Assembly (NCBI RefSeq): GCF_027744825.2
Contig: NC_071340.1
Span: 8,447,501-8,511,500 of the forward strand
Length of the DNA: 64,000 bases
Origin: Synchiropus splendidus
Lineage: Eukaryota > Chordata > Actinopteri > Syngnathiformes > Callionymidae
Reading direction: 5' to 3'
Of this stretch, positions 10,001-42,080 are shown piece by piece. Under the pieces are notes generated by a model. It did not search any database and was not told the origin of the DNA. It worked only from the letters and a program-made list of their open reading frames with translations. The position numbers and the translations under genes are program-made. Within the stretch, counting starts at the first letter, position 1. Every line of letters starts with the position of its first letter.

Positions 10001-10947
10001 CAGCACCCGCAGCATCAGCAGGCCGCCGCAGGTCAGGATGCCCCCGGGGCAGGTGGGTCCGTTCACGCCGCCCGTGCTGACCTCTGCTCATGTGACGCAG
10101 CGGCCGCAGCGGCTCAGGCGCTGCACCTGGCCAACCAGCCGCAGCAGCAGATGTACTCGGCCTTGGCCCCCACGCCGCCCTCCATGACCCCGGGACCCAA
10201 CCCTCAGTCCCCCCAGGCCTCCTTCCAGTCGGCCCAGCAGACGGTGTACATCCACCCGCAGCAGGTGCCGCACGGCTACAACCCCAACCACATGGCTCAC
10301 GTGCAGCAGGTGAGTCCCGGCCCGAGCGCGGCCCCTCGCCCTGTTGTTGAGACGTTCCGCTTTTCCCTTTCAGGCTCACATGCAGTCTGGCATCGTGCCG
10401 TCTCACCACCCGGCCCCCGCTCACCCGCCCATGATGCTGATGGCCACCCAGGGTCCTCCGGGGGGCCCACAGCCTCAGATGGCCCAGACCACCCTCAACC
10501 ACATCCCAGTCTCCTCCACCACACACTTCTCCTACCTGGCGCATCCGCAAGGTAAGCTGGAATCTCCTCTCGTCGACACCAACTGTCACTGTCCTGACAG
10601 GCGGGCGCCTCTGACCCGCATCACTTCAAAGTTGTTTCGCTTTGTCTCCCCCTGCTGGCCGCGATGCGGAAATGTTCAGCCTAGAAGGACCGCTTTCTTT
10701 GTTCTACTGTAAATGCTCAAATGTTTTTCTTTCTAAAGCTGTCATGGAGTTACGTACTGTAATTGATTTGGTTTGGTTTCCTTGAGTATATAAACGTAAG
10801 TGACCAGTTGTTCCTGTGGCAGTGAGCCGAGCGCGTGACGCCTGTTGTTCACGCTGCTGCCCTCAACTCCCTGCCTTCTCAGCTTCACGCCTCCTCACAC
10901 GTCTTCTTGTCCCGGCAGTGCAACCTCATCATCAGCAGCAGCTGTAG
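936..10947 (+). CDS. atxn2: ataxin-2, 3' twenty coding exons (5' partial)
   Basis: Ataxin-2 is a cytoplasmic RNA-binding protein that binds poly(A)-binding protein and regulates mRNA stability, translation and stress granules. Coding exons: 936-1086, 3010-3134, 3215-3306, 3377-3565, 3675-3847, 4093-4362, 5763-5948, 6021-6194, 6485-6592, 6679-6749, 6823-7172, 7258-7321, 8113-8259, 9104-9176, 9246-9439, 9516-9642, 9840-10031, 10101-10309, 10374-10551, 10919-10947. All introns are GT-AG and the total, 3102 nt, gives 1033 residues plus TAG with consistent phases. Visible in order: tail of the Lsm domain (CDLVLDAAH), LsmAD (NGWDPNDMF, STYDSSLSTYT), a long Ser/Pro-rich disordered region, PAM2 (STLNPNANEFKP, window residues 635-646), a Pro/Gln/His-rich C-terminus and the ending HHQQQL. 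It matches ATXN2 along its length. The paralogue ATXN2L is judged less likely because of the C-terminal match and the sh2b3 neighbour. The first exons lie outside the window. Residue numbers below count from the first codon in the window. Confidence 0.96.
1087..3009 (+). other. atxn2 intron, 1.9 kb
   Basis: The intron between the Lsm and LsmAD exons. Short open frames here have no family resemblance. No transposon or RNA gene was recognised. Confidence 0.7.
3010..3134 (+). CDS. atxn2: atxn2 exon: LsmAD start
   Basis: Residues 51-92 (NFTDAAVSGRINGEHKDKDL, then EPWDGGE). Acceptor tgtccccag, donor gatgtg|gtaaga. The motif INGEHK.KDLEPWD is conserved in ataxin-2. Ends in phase 0. Confidence 0.95.
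3215..3306 (+). CDS. atxn2: atxn2 exon: LsmAD core
   Basis: Residues 93-122. Encodes NGWDPNDMFKFNEEKYGV and STYDSSLSTYT, the defining LsmAD signature. Flanking introns are only 80 and 70 bp. Confidence 0.96.
3377..3565 (+). CDS. atxn2: atxn2 exon: LsmAD end, acidic helix
   Basis: Residues 123-185. Encodes VPLERDNSEEFLKREARAAQ and ARVALENDERTEEDKYTAV, close to vertebrate ataxin-2. Donor AGCAG|gtgaga, phase 2. Confidence 0.96.
3675..3847 (+). CDS. atxn2: atxn2 exon: ENKYIPPGQRNRE region
   Basis: Residues 186-243, encoding ENKYIPPGQRNREAMSWG and GRQNSPR, ending QRVVNG. Acceptor gagtgcag, donor TGGAG|gtatgg, phase 1. Confidence 0.95.
4093..4362 (+). CDS. atxn2: atxn2 exon: Ser/Pro/Arg-rich disordered region
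   Basis: Residues 244-333. Encodes WPSPCQSPSRPLSRYQSG, then alternating TRPPSRPPSRPSRP and a serine run from a TCC/TCA-rich tract, ending in LPKRMSSEG. Both ends are phase 1, so the exon can be skipped in frame. The serine tract appears expanded compared with the human sequence as I remember it. Confidence 0.93.
4383..4520. mobile_element. 138 bp hAT-type MITE in atxn2 intron
   Basis: The element begins TAGACCTGGGCA (4383-4394) and ends with its exact reverse complement TGCCCAGGTCTA (4509-4520). It is flanked by near-identical 8 bp repeats GTGTGGAG (4375-4382) and GTGTGGAA (4521-4528), the duplication size made by hAT transposases. Inside is a second perfect hairpin, CTTATTTAACC (4462-4472) and GGTTAAATAAG (4478-4488) around a 5 nt loop. 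There is no coding capacity, so it is non-autonomous. Confidence 0.8.
4521..5762 (+). other. remainder of atxn2 intron
   Basis: Apart from the MITE at its start and T-rich tracts near 4690-4760, nothing was recognised in this intron. Confidence 0.6.
5763..5948 (+). CDS. atxn2: atxn2 exon: PRMSPK / SGGTWSSVVSG
   Basis: Residues 334-395, encoding GPPRMSPKSQRTPRAHRV and SSGGTWSSVVSG. Phase 1 at both ends. The WSSVVSG end is an ataxin-2 hallmark. Confidence 0.94.
6021..6194 (+). CDS. atxn2: atxn2 exon: HRPRSPRQ, Thr/Ser/Pro-rich
   Basis: Residues 396-453, AHRPRSPRQCGMGG followed by a poorly conserved Thr/Ser/Ala/Pro stretch. Acceptor ctctctcag, donor CGATG|gtaagc, phase 1 at both ends. The HRPRSPRQ start matches vertebrate ataxin-2; the rest is weakly conserved. 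Confidence 0.87.
6485..6592 (+). CDS. atxn2: atxn2 exon: AKESR region
   Basis: Residues 454-489, AKESRVQETRQTSPTASKDN onward. Corresponds to the human AKDSRLQDQRQNSP exon. Phase 1 at both ends. Confidence 0.88.
6679..6749 (+). CDS. atxn2: atxn2 exon: HRKQIDNLKKF
   Basis: Residues 490-513, including DHRKQIDNLKKFSVDFR, strongly conserved in ataxin-2. It shifts phase from 1 to 0. Confidence 0.94.
6823..7172 (+). CDS. atxn2: atxn2 exon: large disordered exon before PAM2
   Basis: Residues 514-629. Starts LQSCSNPDPTFDQMM, contains SKPGSPAALSPSPSAL and DVTSQGVQT (conserved), and ends in an acidic/basic EEKEEKKEAVQ run. Donor CAAGA|gtgagt, phase 2. Confidence 0.94.
7258..7321 (+). CDS. atxn2: atxn2 exon: PAM2 motif (PABP-binding)
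   Basis: A 64 nt exon, residues 630-651, carrying the whole PAM2 peptide KSTLNPNANEFKPRF. The key residues Leu637, Asn638, Ala641, Phe644 and Pro646 are present; they insert into the MLLE domain of poly(A)-binding protein. Its length is not a multiple of three, so skipping would break the frame. Confidence 0.95.
7322..8112 (+). other. atxn2 intron, 791 bp
   Basis: No exon, repeat or RNA gene was recognised in this intron. Confidence 0.6.
8113..8259 (+). CDS. atxn2: atxn2 exon: Pro/Gln-rich
   Basis: Residues 652-700, PKPANTPTPPRPQGQPSPS then VCFPQMYPLTPVSPGVQ. Phase 0 at both ends. Confidence 0.94.
8260..9103 (+). other. atxn2 intron, 844 bp, with C/T-rich and poly-T tracts
   Basis: Contains a C/T-rich tract at about 8622-8672 and a long T run at about 8730-8748. 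No exon was recognised. Confidence 0.6.
9104..9176 (+). CDS. atxn2: atxn2 exon: MYQVQMPHM
   Basis: Residues 701-724, SPAMYQVQMPHMTVSQSKQY, aligned with the human PLYPIPMTPMPVNQAKTYR segment. Donor CAAAG|gtgagt, phase 1. Confidence 0.92.
9246..9439 (+). CDS. atxn2: atxn2 exon: VPNMPQQR
   Basis: Residues 725-789, VPNMPQQRSDQHH, MMHPATAAGPPI and QPLVQQMPHYQSQ, all conserved in ataxin-2. Confidence 0.95.
9516..9642 (+). CDS. atxn2: atxn2 exon: ARMMAPHTHGQP
   Basis: Residues 790-831, GPVMQGSARMMAP through PSLVSSSTTQYPEQTHTMY. Donor TATG|gtgagt, phase 1. Confidence 0.94.
9840..10031 (+). CDS. atxn2: atxn2 exon: YPHPNATLHPH
   Basis: Residues 832-895. QQYPHPNATLHPHPPHPQPS is nearly identical to other ataxin-2 proteins. 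It ends in a His/Gln/Ala-rich run (QHPQHQQAAA) at donor GCAG|gtcagg. Confidence 0.93.
10101..10309 (+). CDS. atxn2: atxn2 exon: AQALHLANQ
   Basis: Residues 896-965, AQALHLANQPQQQMYSALAP, TPPSMTPGPNPQSPQ and NPNHMAHVQQ. It is separated from the previous exon by a 69 nt in-frame intron. Confidence 0.93.
10374..10551 (+). CDS. atxn2: atxn2 exon: MVPSH-type segment
   Basis: Residues 966-1024, AHMQSGIVPSHHPAPAHPPM, then MLMATQ and HIPVSSTTHFSYLAHPQ. Donor CAAG|gtaagc, phase 1. Confidence 0.94.
10552..10918 (+). other. last atxn2 intron, 367 bp
   Basis: No alternative exon was recognised. The acceptor is cccggcag. Confidence 0.7.
10919..10947 (+). CDS. atxn2: atxn2 last coding exon
   Basis: Encodes VQPHHQQQL then TAG at 10945-10947. 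The same C-terminus (HHQQQL) is found in vertebrate ataxin-2, which confirms the reading frame across all exons. Confidence 0.95.
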
Positions 10948-11167
10948 ACAGAGGGCGCCAGAGAGCTGAGGGATGCGACCTTCCAGAGCGGAGCCTCAGT
11001 GACCAGACGATGAAGAGAATCTCTTCCTCTCTTTCTCCTCATCCTCACCCGACCTGCATCTCATCAGCTTTCCTCCTCCCCTCCTCCCCCCTGACTAGGC
11101 AATAAGAGAGAATGTTAACAGGCGGATGCAGCGACGAGTTTTAACCTCGATAGTTTTAACAGACGGA

Positions 11168-11190
11168 ACACACACACACACACACACACA
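11168..11190. repeat. (AC)n microsatellite in atxn2 3' UTR
   Basis: About 11 CA units directly read in the sequence. Confidence 0.9.
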
Positions 11191-11563
11191 GACACAGACA
11201 CACTCGCTGTGGGGGGGGCTGGAGTGCGATGGGAGAGTGAGAGGGAGACTAATCATGAGAGCGAAGAAGAAACTGGAACTTGAGTCTGCACCTTGTTAAG
11301 AAATTCTTCCAGACAGTATTCTGATGCTACTGTTGATTCTGCTGCTGCTATTGTTCCCGACCACACCGGACCGGTTCTAACCCGACTAAAGACCCCGAAG
11401 CTTCCTGTGAAACGACCACGACGAGCAGCCCAGAGGACGAGAACTTATTTATGGCTCTGCGACGCCCACCTCTCACCCGACCCAACCTAACTTTTAAGTT
11501 AAAACTTTTACTTTGTAGATATTATAAATAATTTAAAAAATCAGCAAAAAAAGTTAAAAAAAC

Positions 11564-11569
11564 AATAAA
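11564..11569 (+). terminator. atxn2 polyadenylation signal
   Basis: Canonical AATAAA about 615 nt after the atxn2 stop, followed by an A-rich stretch and a T/G-rich element (cttgtttgttttc) within 40 nt. Another + strand AATAAA at 12277-12282 could serve a longer transcript that would overlap sh2b3. Confidence 0.7.
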
Positions 11570-11590
11570 AAAAGTTTTAAAAACTGGACT

Positions 11591-12250
11591 GCTCCTTGTT
11601 TGTTTTCATAGTGGTGTGAAAAGTCCTACACTGAATTTCTAATTTGTTTTACTATTTTTTTTATATTGAAATATGAACAAAGCATAAGAAATTCTACATA
11701 AGTATTTTGAAAGTTCTAAATACATTAACTTTATTTGATAGACATACACTTTTTTGTTTTGTTTTCATTGTATGAAATTTAGTTAAATTTATATATTTTA
11801 CTTTTCATTCATTAGTGTTCAAGTTAACTTATGACACTCACTGTTCCGTTTCCTATTAATGGAAAATATCAGCACAGTTATGGGTCAAGGTGACATTGTA
11901 GTCTGTGTGTGGGTTTTTTTTTTTTGTTTTTTTTTTAGCAGCACTGAGTGTGATGTGTACAAATAGCTTACCTCATCGATTCTGGAAAAACAGCAAAATG
12001 CATGAAATATTTCATGAAAGTAGCCGTTTCAAAGAAGTGAAGTGTAGACCAGGTTCACCCGATAATTTTTGAGTGACAGATGCAAAATTATCCTGATATT
12101 TTTGACTTTTTAACATGCAAATATCTGTTCAAGTAATTTCACACAAAATGGATCGAAGAACGGTTCAAACAAAAGTCATGAAATTCGGAGTCAGTGATTC
12201 AGTACACAACTCGCTCATCAAAAACACAAGAACACAAGACAGTGTTTGTT
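11591..12250. other. intergenic strip between convergent 3' ends
   Basis: A/T-rich sequence with a T-rich tract near 11914-11938. No gene was recognised. It separates the inferred 3' ends of atxn2 (+) and sh2b3 (-). Confidence 0.6.
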
Positions 12251-12257
12251 TGGGTTA

Positions 12258-12263
12258 TTTATT
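12258..12263 (-). terminator. candidate sh2b3 polyadenylation signal
   Basis: TTTATT on the + strand reads AATAAA on the - strand, about 2.6 kb beyond the sh2b3 stop. No closer canonical signal was confirmed, so the 3' UTR length is inferred. Confidence 0.5.
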
Positions 12264-12701
12264 TTTACAAAAGTCAAATAAACAGTAGATATAGTTTTAC
12301 TATAATTTAGAAACGCTAAGACTGACAGCAAACAAAAGCTCATGTCATTGGTCGGTGCAGGGGAGGGGGCGGGGCTTGAGGCTGGCGCAGAAGTGGAATG
12401 TTTACAGTGCGAACTTGGAAGAGAATCAACAGTATGGACGACGAGTTACATTCAACTGACGCGCGGAGAGGAGCGAGAAGCTCCTGAGCCGTTTACTCTT
12501 GATTCTTTGGCGCTGTGAAGCAGCTGCGTGACTCGCTGGCGTTCGTGGGGAAACAGCAGCAGCTTTGTGGCAAATGTACAGTCGAACTTGACAAACAAAA
12601 ACCATAACACTCAGACCGTTGCTTTTCTTTTGGCAGACAGACGAGGGCGCTGTAGAGCAACCGTACTTTTGCCTTTAAACGCGCGAAGGACAATGACCAG
12701 A

Positions 12702-12703
12702 CG

Positions 12704-12734
<31 letters not shown>
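12702..12734. repeat. (ATG)n trinucleotide repeat
   Basis: GATGATGATG... with one GGT interruption, read directly. It lies in the presumed sh2b3 3' UTR. Confidence 0.85.
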
Positions 12735-13707
12735 AGGACGAAACCATTTGGATTTATTGCTGTCTGAAACGTAGGAAGTGGCGGTTCATTCTTCCACTGC
12801 TGAGTTAGTGTTAGCTGAGCTCGACACACCCGGACGCAAACTGTAGCTGAGCAGGTGGAACGATTTTTGGGGAGAGTTTTAAATAGAAGTCAAATTGAAA
12901 AGGCACTTCAGGTCATTTATTTATCTTCTTCTTTTCCTGCGGAGGAGCAACTGGAGCAACGCTCAGCCGTCTCCAGACACTCGCTCTGATATTGCTGAGT
13001 CTGCAGAATTCCATCCAACACCTTGTGGCTTATCTCCATCCAACTCTAAAACAAACTGCACACGTTCTGACTGGAACATGTGAGAGACGATTCATGACCC
13101 CATGCGAGGCCTTCTGGCTCAGCTCTTTTTCTCATTTACTTTAATCATGTCCAACTAGAACTGAGCTCCAAAATAAACATTCCATTAGTTCTCCAAAAAC
13201 AGAGGAGCTGATCCTCATCCCTGACACAAGTCTATTTAGAATAATTGGCAGACAAAAAAGAAGTGTCTGAATATTTGGTGGACATTTAGACGTTATTTAA
13301 AATACAGTAAAAACCAATATGGATCAGATTTATTGATTTCACAGCAGAGCTCACAAACTGATCCACTTACGTTTCTGTTCCAACCAAACTAGCACACACC
13401 GGATGGACCAGTCAGCTGACTGGTGAAAAGGTGTCGAGCTATTGGTTGGAACAAAAGCCTCCACCCACTGTGGCCTTCTGGGGATCAAATCAAGAGCCTG
13501 TTTCATGTTCAGCATGAAGTTCAGATGAAGTCCAGCGGTGCTGCAGTGGTCAGCATCAACCCAGTGGTCCCACCTCAATACAACCTGGCGTCTGCACTCA
13601 CTCCATAAAACAACCCTCGAGTCACGACTCTCTCAGAGTCACCCCATCTTTAGTTTCTTCGCTATTGTTACTTTGTGCACTGAGTCCTGACCACAGGGCT
13701 GGACTCT

Positions 13708-13850
13708 GACCCAGCTACTTGGTGGGGACAGGTCACCAGTCGATCAGAGGGGAGACAGACACACACACACACATACACAGAGTCATCACTGCATGTTTTT
13801 CGACTATAGGAGGAAACCAGAGTTCCCAGAGGGAACACACGGGTTCGTCC
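13708..13850 (+). repeat. dispersed teleost repeat (GGAGGAAACC type)
   Basis: Contains the familiar fish repeat pieces ggtggggacaggtcaccagt, a CA run, tgcatgttttt and aggaggaaaccagag, in the usual order. Related copies lie at 46883-46942 and 58828-59270. The family name cannot be fixed without a repeat library. Confidence 0.7.
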
Positions 13851-14879
13851 TGAACCTATCGTCTCCGGTAAGAATCAAACTTCACTTAGAATCACTGTGG
13901 TCAGGTTCGACTCTCCACGTCGGGACTCGCTCTGTGAAAGGATCCCTGTGCCCTCAAACAAGTGACCAACATAAGCACCGACTTGTTCCACACAAACACT
14001 GACAGGTCTCTCTTCCTTCCTTGGACCACTTGACAGCTACTGACCACTGACCACTTGCTGCAGACTTGGGAATGCTAACTGACACAGGGCAGATGTTCCG
14101 CTCGCCGCTACACATTCATGAAATATTGTTGCCATGGTGACAGCTAGCTCCGCCCCCGCAACTGAGTCTGCTGGCTGCTTTGGGAGAAAGAGAAGAAGAT
14201 AAATGAGCTTGGGCTCCGTCTGCGGAGGCGTGACGTTAGTCGACAAAAACATCTGCGGAGTCCCGCGAGAAAACATCTGGACGCGGTTCTGAAACACGGA
14301 CAGGAAGTCATAAAAACTAGAGTGTATCGCAAATGTCTGTGGCTGTGGTAGAAAAATACACAGAACTTTTAATGCTACAAACGTTAGAAATGCTGCTGAC
14401 CGAGGCACTTGTCACTCTCCAACAGAGCTTAATGCTAAAACGTGACACTGACGGCGACCACGGAGGAATATCGGTAGCTTAAAGGGTGGAGTGTTTAAGT
14501 GCTTTTAGGTATTAAGATCTAAGTATTGTGTTTATTGTCATTTTTCCAAAGTATAATAATAATTCTACACACATACAGTATCACTCCATGACGGCTCTTT
14601 GGCTGGACTTTGGGGCACTTTGGGCAGATTACGGCTTCGCTCTCCGCTGTTTGGGAGGAGCCCAGCGAGATGAATACACAAAACGCGACAGAACATTTGT
14701 GTGTCTTCGGCTCCACAGGATTGCAGAACCTTCTCGCTCAAAATCAACACTCCAGAAGCTTTTGTTCTACAAGGTTCGACCTGACAGAAGCCTGTCGCTC
14801 TGGACTCGCTGTGATCGACGTGCCAGAGTGGGACGCTGGCGAACTCACTGGTGTGTGTGAGTTGGCATGTGTAGCTTAG

Positions 14880-38526
<23,647 letters not shown>

Positions 38527-38556
38527 TGCAGTAATTCAGCCAGATGAGAATCACTG
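38527..38556 (-). other. sh2b3: sh2b3 5' UTR segment with possible NAGNAG acceptor
   Basis: Reading on the - strand, gttttacagcag precedes the start codon by about 30 nt. Either AG could be a 3' splice site (exon start at 38556 or 38553), implying an upstream non-coding exon. The polypyrimidine tract is weak, so this is tentative. Confidence 0.4.
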
Positions 38557-40067
38557 CTGTAAAACATGGATAGGTGGTAGAAGAAACAGAAAAGGGAGGG
38601 AACAAAAAGAAAATGTCAAAATGTTATTGTTAATATGGAGTACAGTGCATCAACTGGAACACAAAAAGCTGGAATGAGAAAAACTGTTTTAATGTTTTTT
38701 GGAAAAAAGCTATACGTCATCCGTATCCGTGGTCAATCTTAAACAGCACAAATTGGACTACATCTGCCTGCAGATCATATGGAGGTTTAGCATGTAGAGA
38801 TGAACGCCGTTGAATTAGAAGTCCAATGAAAAGGTTAATTTATTTTAAGGTGAAAATATGAGACTAATATGGGCCATCTACTTTAGAAATTGATGGAAAT
38901 AAAAGCTCAGGTTACTCAATTATGGATCATCACCTATTTGAAATGAATGAATCAGTTGTTCAGACACTCAATGAGCTTCGACAGAGGAAGTACGCCCAGG
39001 AAATTTCTTAATCAACAGCACTGCCTGGTTGTGGTTGCACGTGACCTGAGGGTGCTAAATAGATTTGTCAAGACCCAGTGCAGGAACCACGCACCCTGCA
39101 CTTTCTATGCTCCTTCTCATTGTATTAGAAGCAATCGACTCAACAACGTGAGTTTCTACTCGTGCAGAGGGAAAAAAAAGACCAAAACGTTCATATACAA
39201 GCAGCTCTGTGGGCTGTGTAGTTGTCATGCAATCACGCAGCTACTACAGAAACAGCAAGCCACTTCAGAAGTGAAACAAATCTTAGCAGGTGATTCTAAA
39301 GGTCAGTACTAGACCTTACAAACATCAATACCCAGCCACAAAACAAAGGACATGTGCTATAAAGCCATTAGTTTTGTTAAGAAGTGAAAAATTAAAACAC
39401 CTCTCAAAGCCATACTATACAAAAAAAAACCTTGACCAAAACATTTGTGTTCACAATAAAAAAAAACAAAACATGTTTGCCATTCTGCAATGATTATCAA
39501 GTTCATGTCAAATGCATTTTCTCACCACTCAAAACATCTCAAGCAAGTAGCTACCGCTGTAATGCACGCCTAAAAATGGGTGATGGGAGGCTAAATGAAG
39601 TGCGCTCTAATGCCTACGGAATCTGAGTCGAGTTTCAAACAAAATTAAGTGTAACCTGAATATTAGTTTCCAGCCCCCCAGACAGAGCGGCTGACTACTT
39701 AAAATACCAGTTCCTTAATACTGCCATAGACCATTTTTAAATTGAGATGAACCCGTGTTGCATGCAGCACGGAAATTGAGCCAAGTCGAAAAACTATAAA
39801 TAGAAAACTATAATTCCCAATTAATGCAAGTTAGGTGCGCAGTTTTTATAGCATCCATTCCAGATCGGAATGTAAAAAAACAGGAGTGTAAAATTCAGAC
39901 ACAGACACTAAAGTTTTCTTGCAGCCACAGGAATAATCATTGAACACAACTCTACTTTAAAGTAAAGAACATTTTCCCAGTCTGACACTCTTTGATGTGT
40001 TTAAAAAAAACACGATATATATATTGATTTACCCAAAAAGCTATAGATAAGTTGCAAATCTACTCAC

Positions 40068-40200
40068 TTGCCTACAGTACAAACCATCTTCCTCTAGTGC
40101 AGCAGAGACGCTTCTCTCCTAGACACAGGAAGTGTGTGTGCATATGGCTGACTGTGGGTTAGTGTAGGGGAGGGTGGGAGGGGGGGGTTACAGCAAACAG
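40068..40200 (-). promoter_or_regulatory. sh2b3: candidate sh2b3 5' non-coding exon / promoter
   Basis: On the - strand GTAGGCAA|gtgagta gives a strong 5' splice site at 40068/40067. Upstream lie an ETS-type core (acaggaagtg on +, 40125-40134), C-rich runs, and, 80 bp beyond the listed interval, a GATA site (TTATCT on +, 40279-40284). Both factor classes act in blood cells, where LNK is expressed. This is an inference; no transcript evidence is available. Confidence 0.3.
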
Positions 40201-40769
40201 ATCACAGAAAACCGCAAGAAATTGAATTCAGGGTGGGGGGTTGTTGTGGTCGGACAAAATATGGACCAACACGACTTGTTATCTGTCAGCTAAAACTTCT
40301 CCACACCTGTGTCCTTCGTGACATGGGGTGGGGTCCTATAGTAAGCCCTATTTGGCGCTAACTAGTGACCCAACTGTGTACGTCAATGTGCGCAATAGAA
40401 ACTTGGGCATGCTGATGCTCTGCGTCACCAAAGTTCCTGGATGAGTCCTGTCACAACAACGCTCAGTCATTGCATGTCCCCTTGCACCCCTCTAGCTGGC
40501 CCCCCTCAGAAGTCTGTTTCTATCTGTATGGCCAGCCCAGCCATGACTCAGCACATATACGCACATACACGCACACACACATCCTCTCACTACATCCCTC
40601 TAGGGGCTTCAGCAGTCTCTGTTCCCATGGTTTTCCTCCAGCCGTTCAGTTATGTGACCCTCAGATTAGTTCTGTCGTCCGTTTTTACTTGAGAGGCCTG
40701 AGGACGATGACGTCACACAAACATTTTGTGAGACATTTTTTATTAACAGTCGACAAACTTGAGTTTATT

Positions 40770-40860
40770 TGTGCAGTCTCACTTTTAAGTCCCTTGCTCA
40801 GGAGCAGGGATTGAAAGTGTGACAACACGTACCACCTGAGCAATAGAGGCAAAACAAGGT
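40770..40860 (-). repeat. tRNA-derived SINE-like fragment
   Basis: The - strand reads tattgctcaggtggtacgtg, resembling a tRNA A box, then ctttcaatccctgctcctga, resembling a B box and the flank typical of a fish tRNA-like repeat. It does not fold as a complete tRNA. Confidence 0.45.
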
Positions 40861-41714
40861 AATGGTTAAACTCTCAACTCTTGCAACTCTTGAACTCCGG
40901 GTGTCAACCATATTTCCTTTCTTCCTGCAATTCCTCTTCCCAAGTCCTTTCATTCTGTGGCAACATTGAGCATCATCATACACCAGGAAAACTGTTCTCA
41001 AAAAGGGCCAAGAAATAAATGCAGTCTTTGTTAAAAACAGAAGTGCGAGATATTTCTAAAGTAGTGTTTCTAGAAATAAGCATTGCCACTTGGTTGCTCT
41101 TCTTTATGATATTGTCGAAAGGTTGTGGGCCAAAATGAATTTGACTAAGGGCCAAAAATGGCCCCAGGCCTGTCCTTGGAAATGGCTGCTGTACATTATT
41201 GACAAACTTCTTATGGGAGCCGTACCAGTAAACACTAGTATTGTGGGTCGCTAGCATGGCATCTTGAGTACAGCATGATTATAAATGAGAACCGTGGCAC
41301 CACTCCCTTTAAGAACGAAAGCTTACAGCAAGTAAGAAGCTTTTCTCCTGATTGAGCTGTTTGTACGCACGTCAGTTTTGTGGAGACTGGGAGAAACACT
41401 ACATGGGAACAGGGACAAGATCCTATCACACCATTCAGTCGATCAAAGCCAGCACCCAGGAAGCTCTGAAAATGGGCCCACTGGGGTGGGTTTCTTTTCG
41501 ACACTCCAGTTTTAAACATTTCAAACACACAGAAGCAGATCCCAACTTCTTCTTGTCTTATTAGCCATCTCTGGCGAACTGATCTTTTTAGGACCCAGTT
41601 GTCAGTGAAAATTATTTGATAAACAAAGACAAAAACAAATAACATACAGTAGCATTTGAAGCGCACATTTTTAATGCTTTTTAAAGCTTTGTGTTTTCAG
41701 ACATGTGGATGTTT

Positions 41715-41778
41715 GTTGTATTGTCTTTGGTATGTGTCTTAGTTGTGGGACTAATAAAGGCCATCTAATCTAATCTAA
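41715..41778 (+). mobile_element. LINE 3' tail with (ATCTA)n end
   Basis: gtgggactaataaaggccat followed by ctaatctaatctaata is the typical 3' end of fish L2/Rex-type elements, which terminate in a short tandem repeat instead of poly(A). Confidence 0.55.
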
Positions 41779-42080
41779 TAATTAGTACAATCATAAGACA
41801 TGCATTTATAAGAATATGTTATGAGTGTTCATAATCATGCCTGGTAATTTGTGACAGGTTTTATAAAGCATAAGTCTAGTTGTGGACTTAATTTAATCTA
41901 GTTAAGAGCCCTTAGAATAAGATAACCACCACTCTAAGCATATTACAATGTTATTACAAATGATATTTTTTCAAAAATAATATCAATATATCATATGTCA
42001 TTATGAGCACTCTTAACATCTTCTATTAAGCCCAATACATCATGAATCATCTTATGATTGAGCTAATAATGCATTGTAGA
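41778..42080. mobile_element. degenerate fold-back element
   Basis: The left arm (about 41788-41835, aagaatatgttatgagtgtt cataat) resembles the reverse complement of the right arm (about 42000-42058, agaagatgttaagagtgctc ataat). Very A/T-rich, no coding capacity, arms diverged. Confidence 0.4.

Larger units (their letters stand above)
10948..11590 (+). other. atxn2: atxn2 3' untranslated region
   Basis: About 640 nt from the stop to just past the AATAAA at 11564-11569. It contains an (AC)n tract at about 11168-11190 and becomes very A/T-rich after 11500. The exact cleavage site is inferred. Confidence 0.7.
12264..14879 (-). other. sh2b3: sh2b3 3' UTR / downstream flank
   Basis: This is the non-coding stretch between the sh2b3 stop and the candidate poly(A) signal. 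It contains an (ATG)n-type repeat at 12702-12734 and a dispersed teleost repeat at 13708-13850. No open frame here resembles a protein family. Confidence 0.5.

Noticed and set aside
10032..10100. Reading the atxn2 ORF straight through 10032-10100 as one exon
   Set aside because: The 23 residues have no counterpart in other ataxin-2 proteins and are bounded by good GT and AG sites, so an intron is the better model. Retention is kept as a finding.
9921..10589. 222-codon reverse-strand open frame
   Set aside because: Antisense shadow of the GC-rich atxn2 C-terminal exons, which have a clear family match on the + strand.
13880..13940. tRNA-like B box (ggttcgactctc)
   Set aside because: No matching A box or cloverleaf at the right distance.
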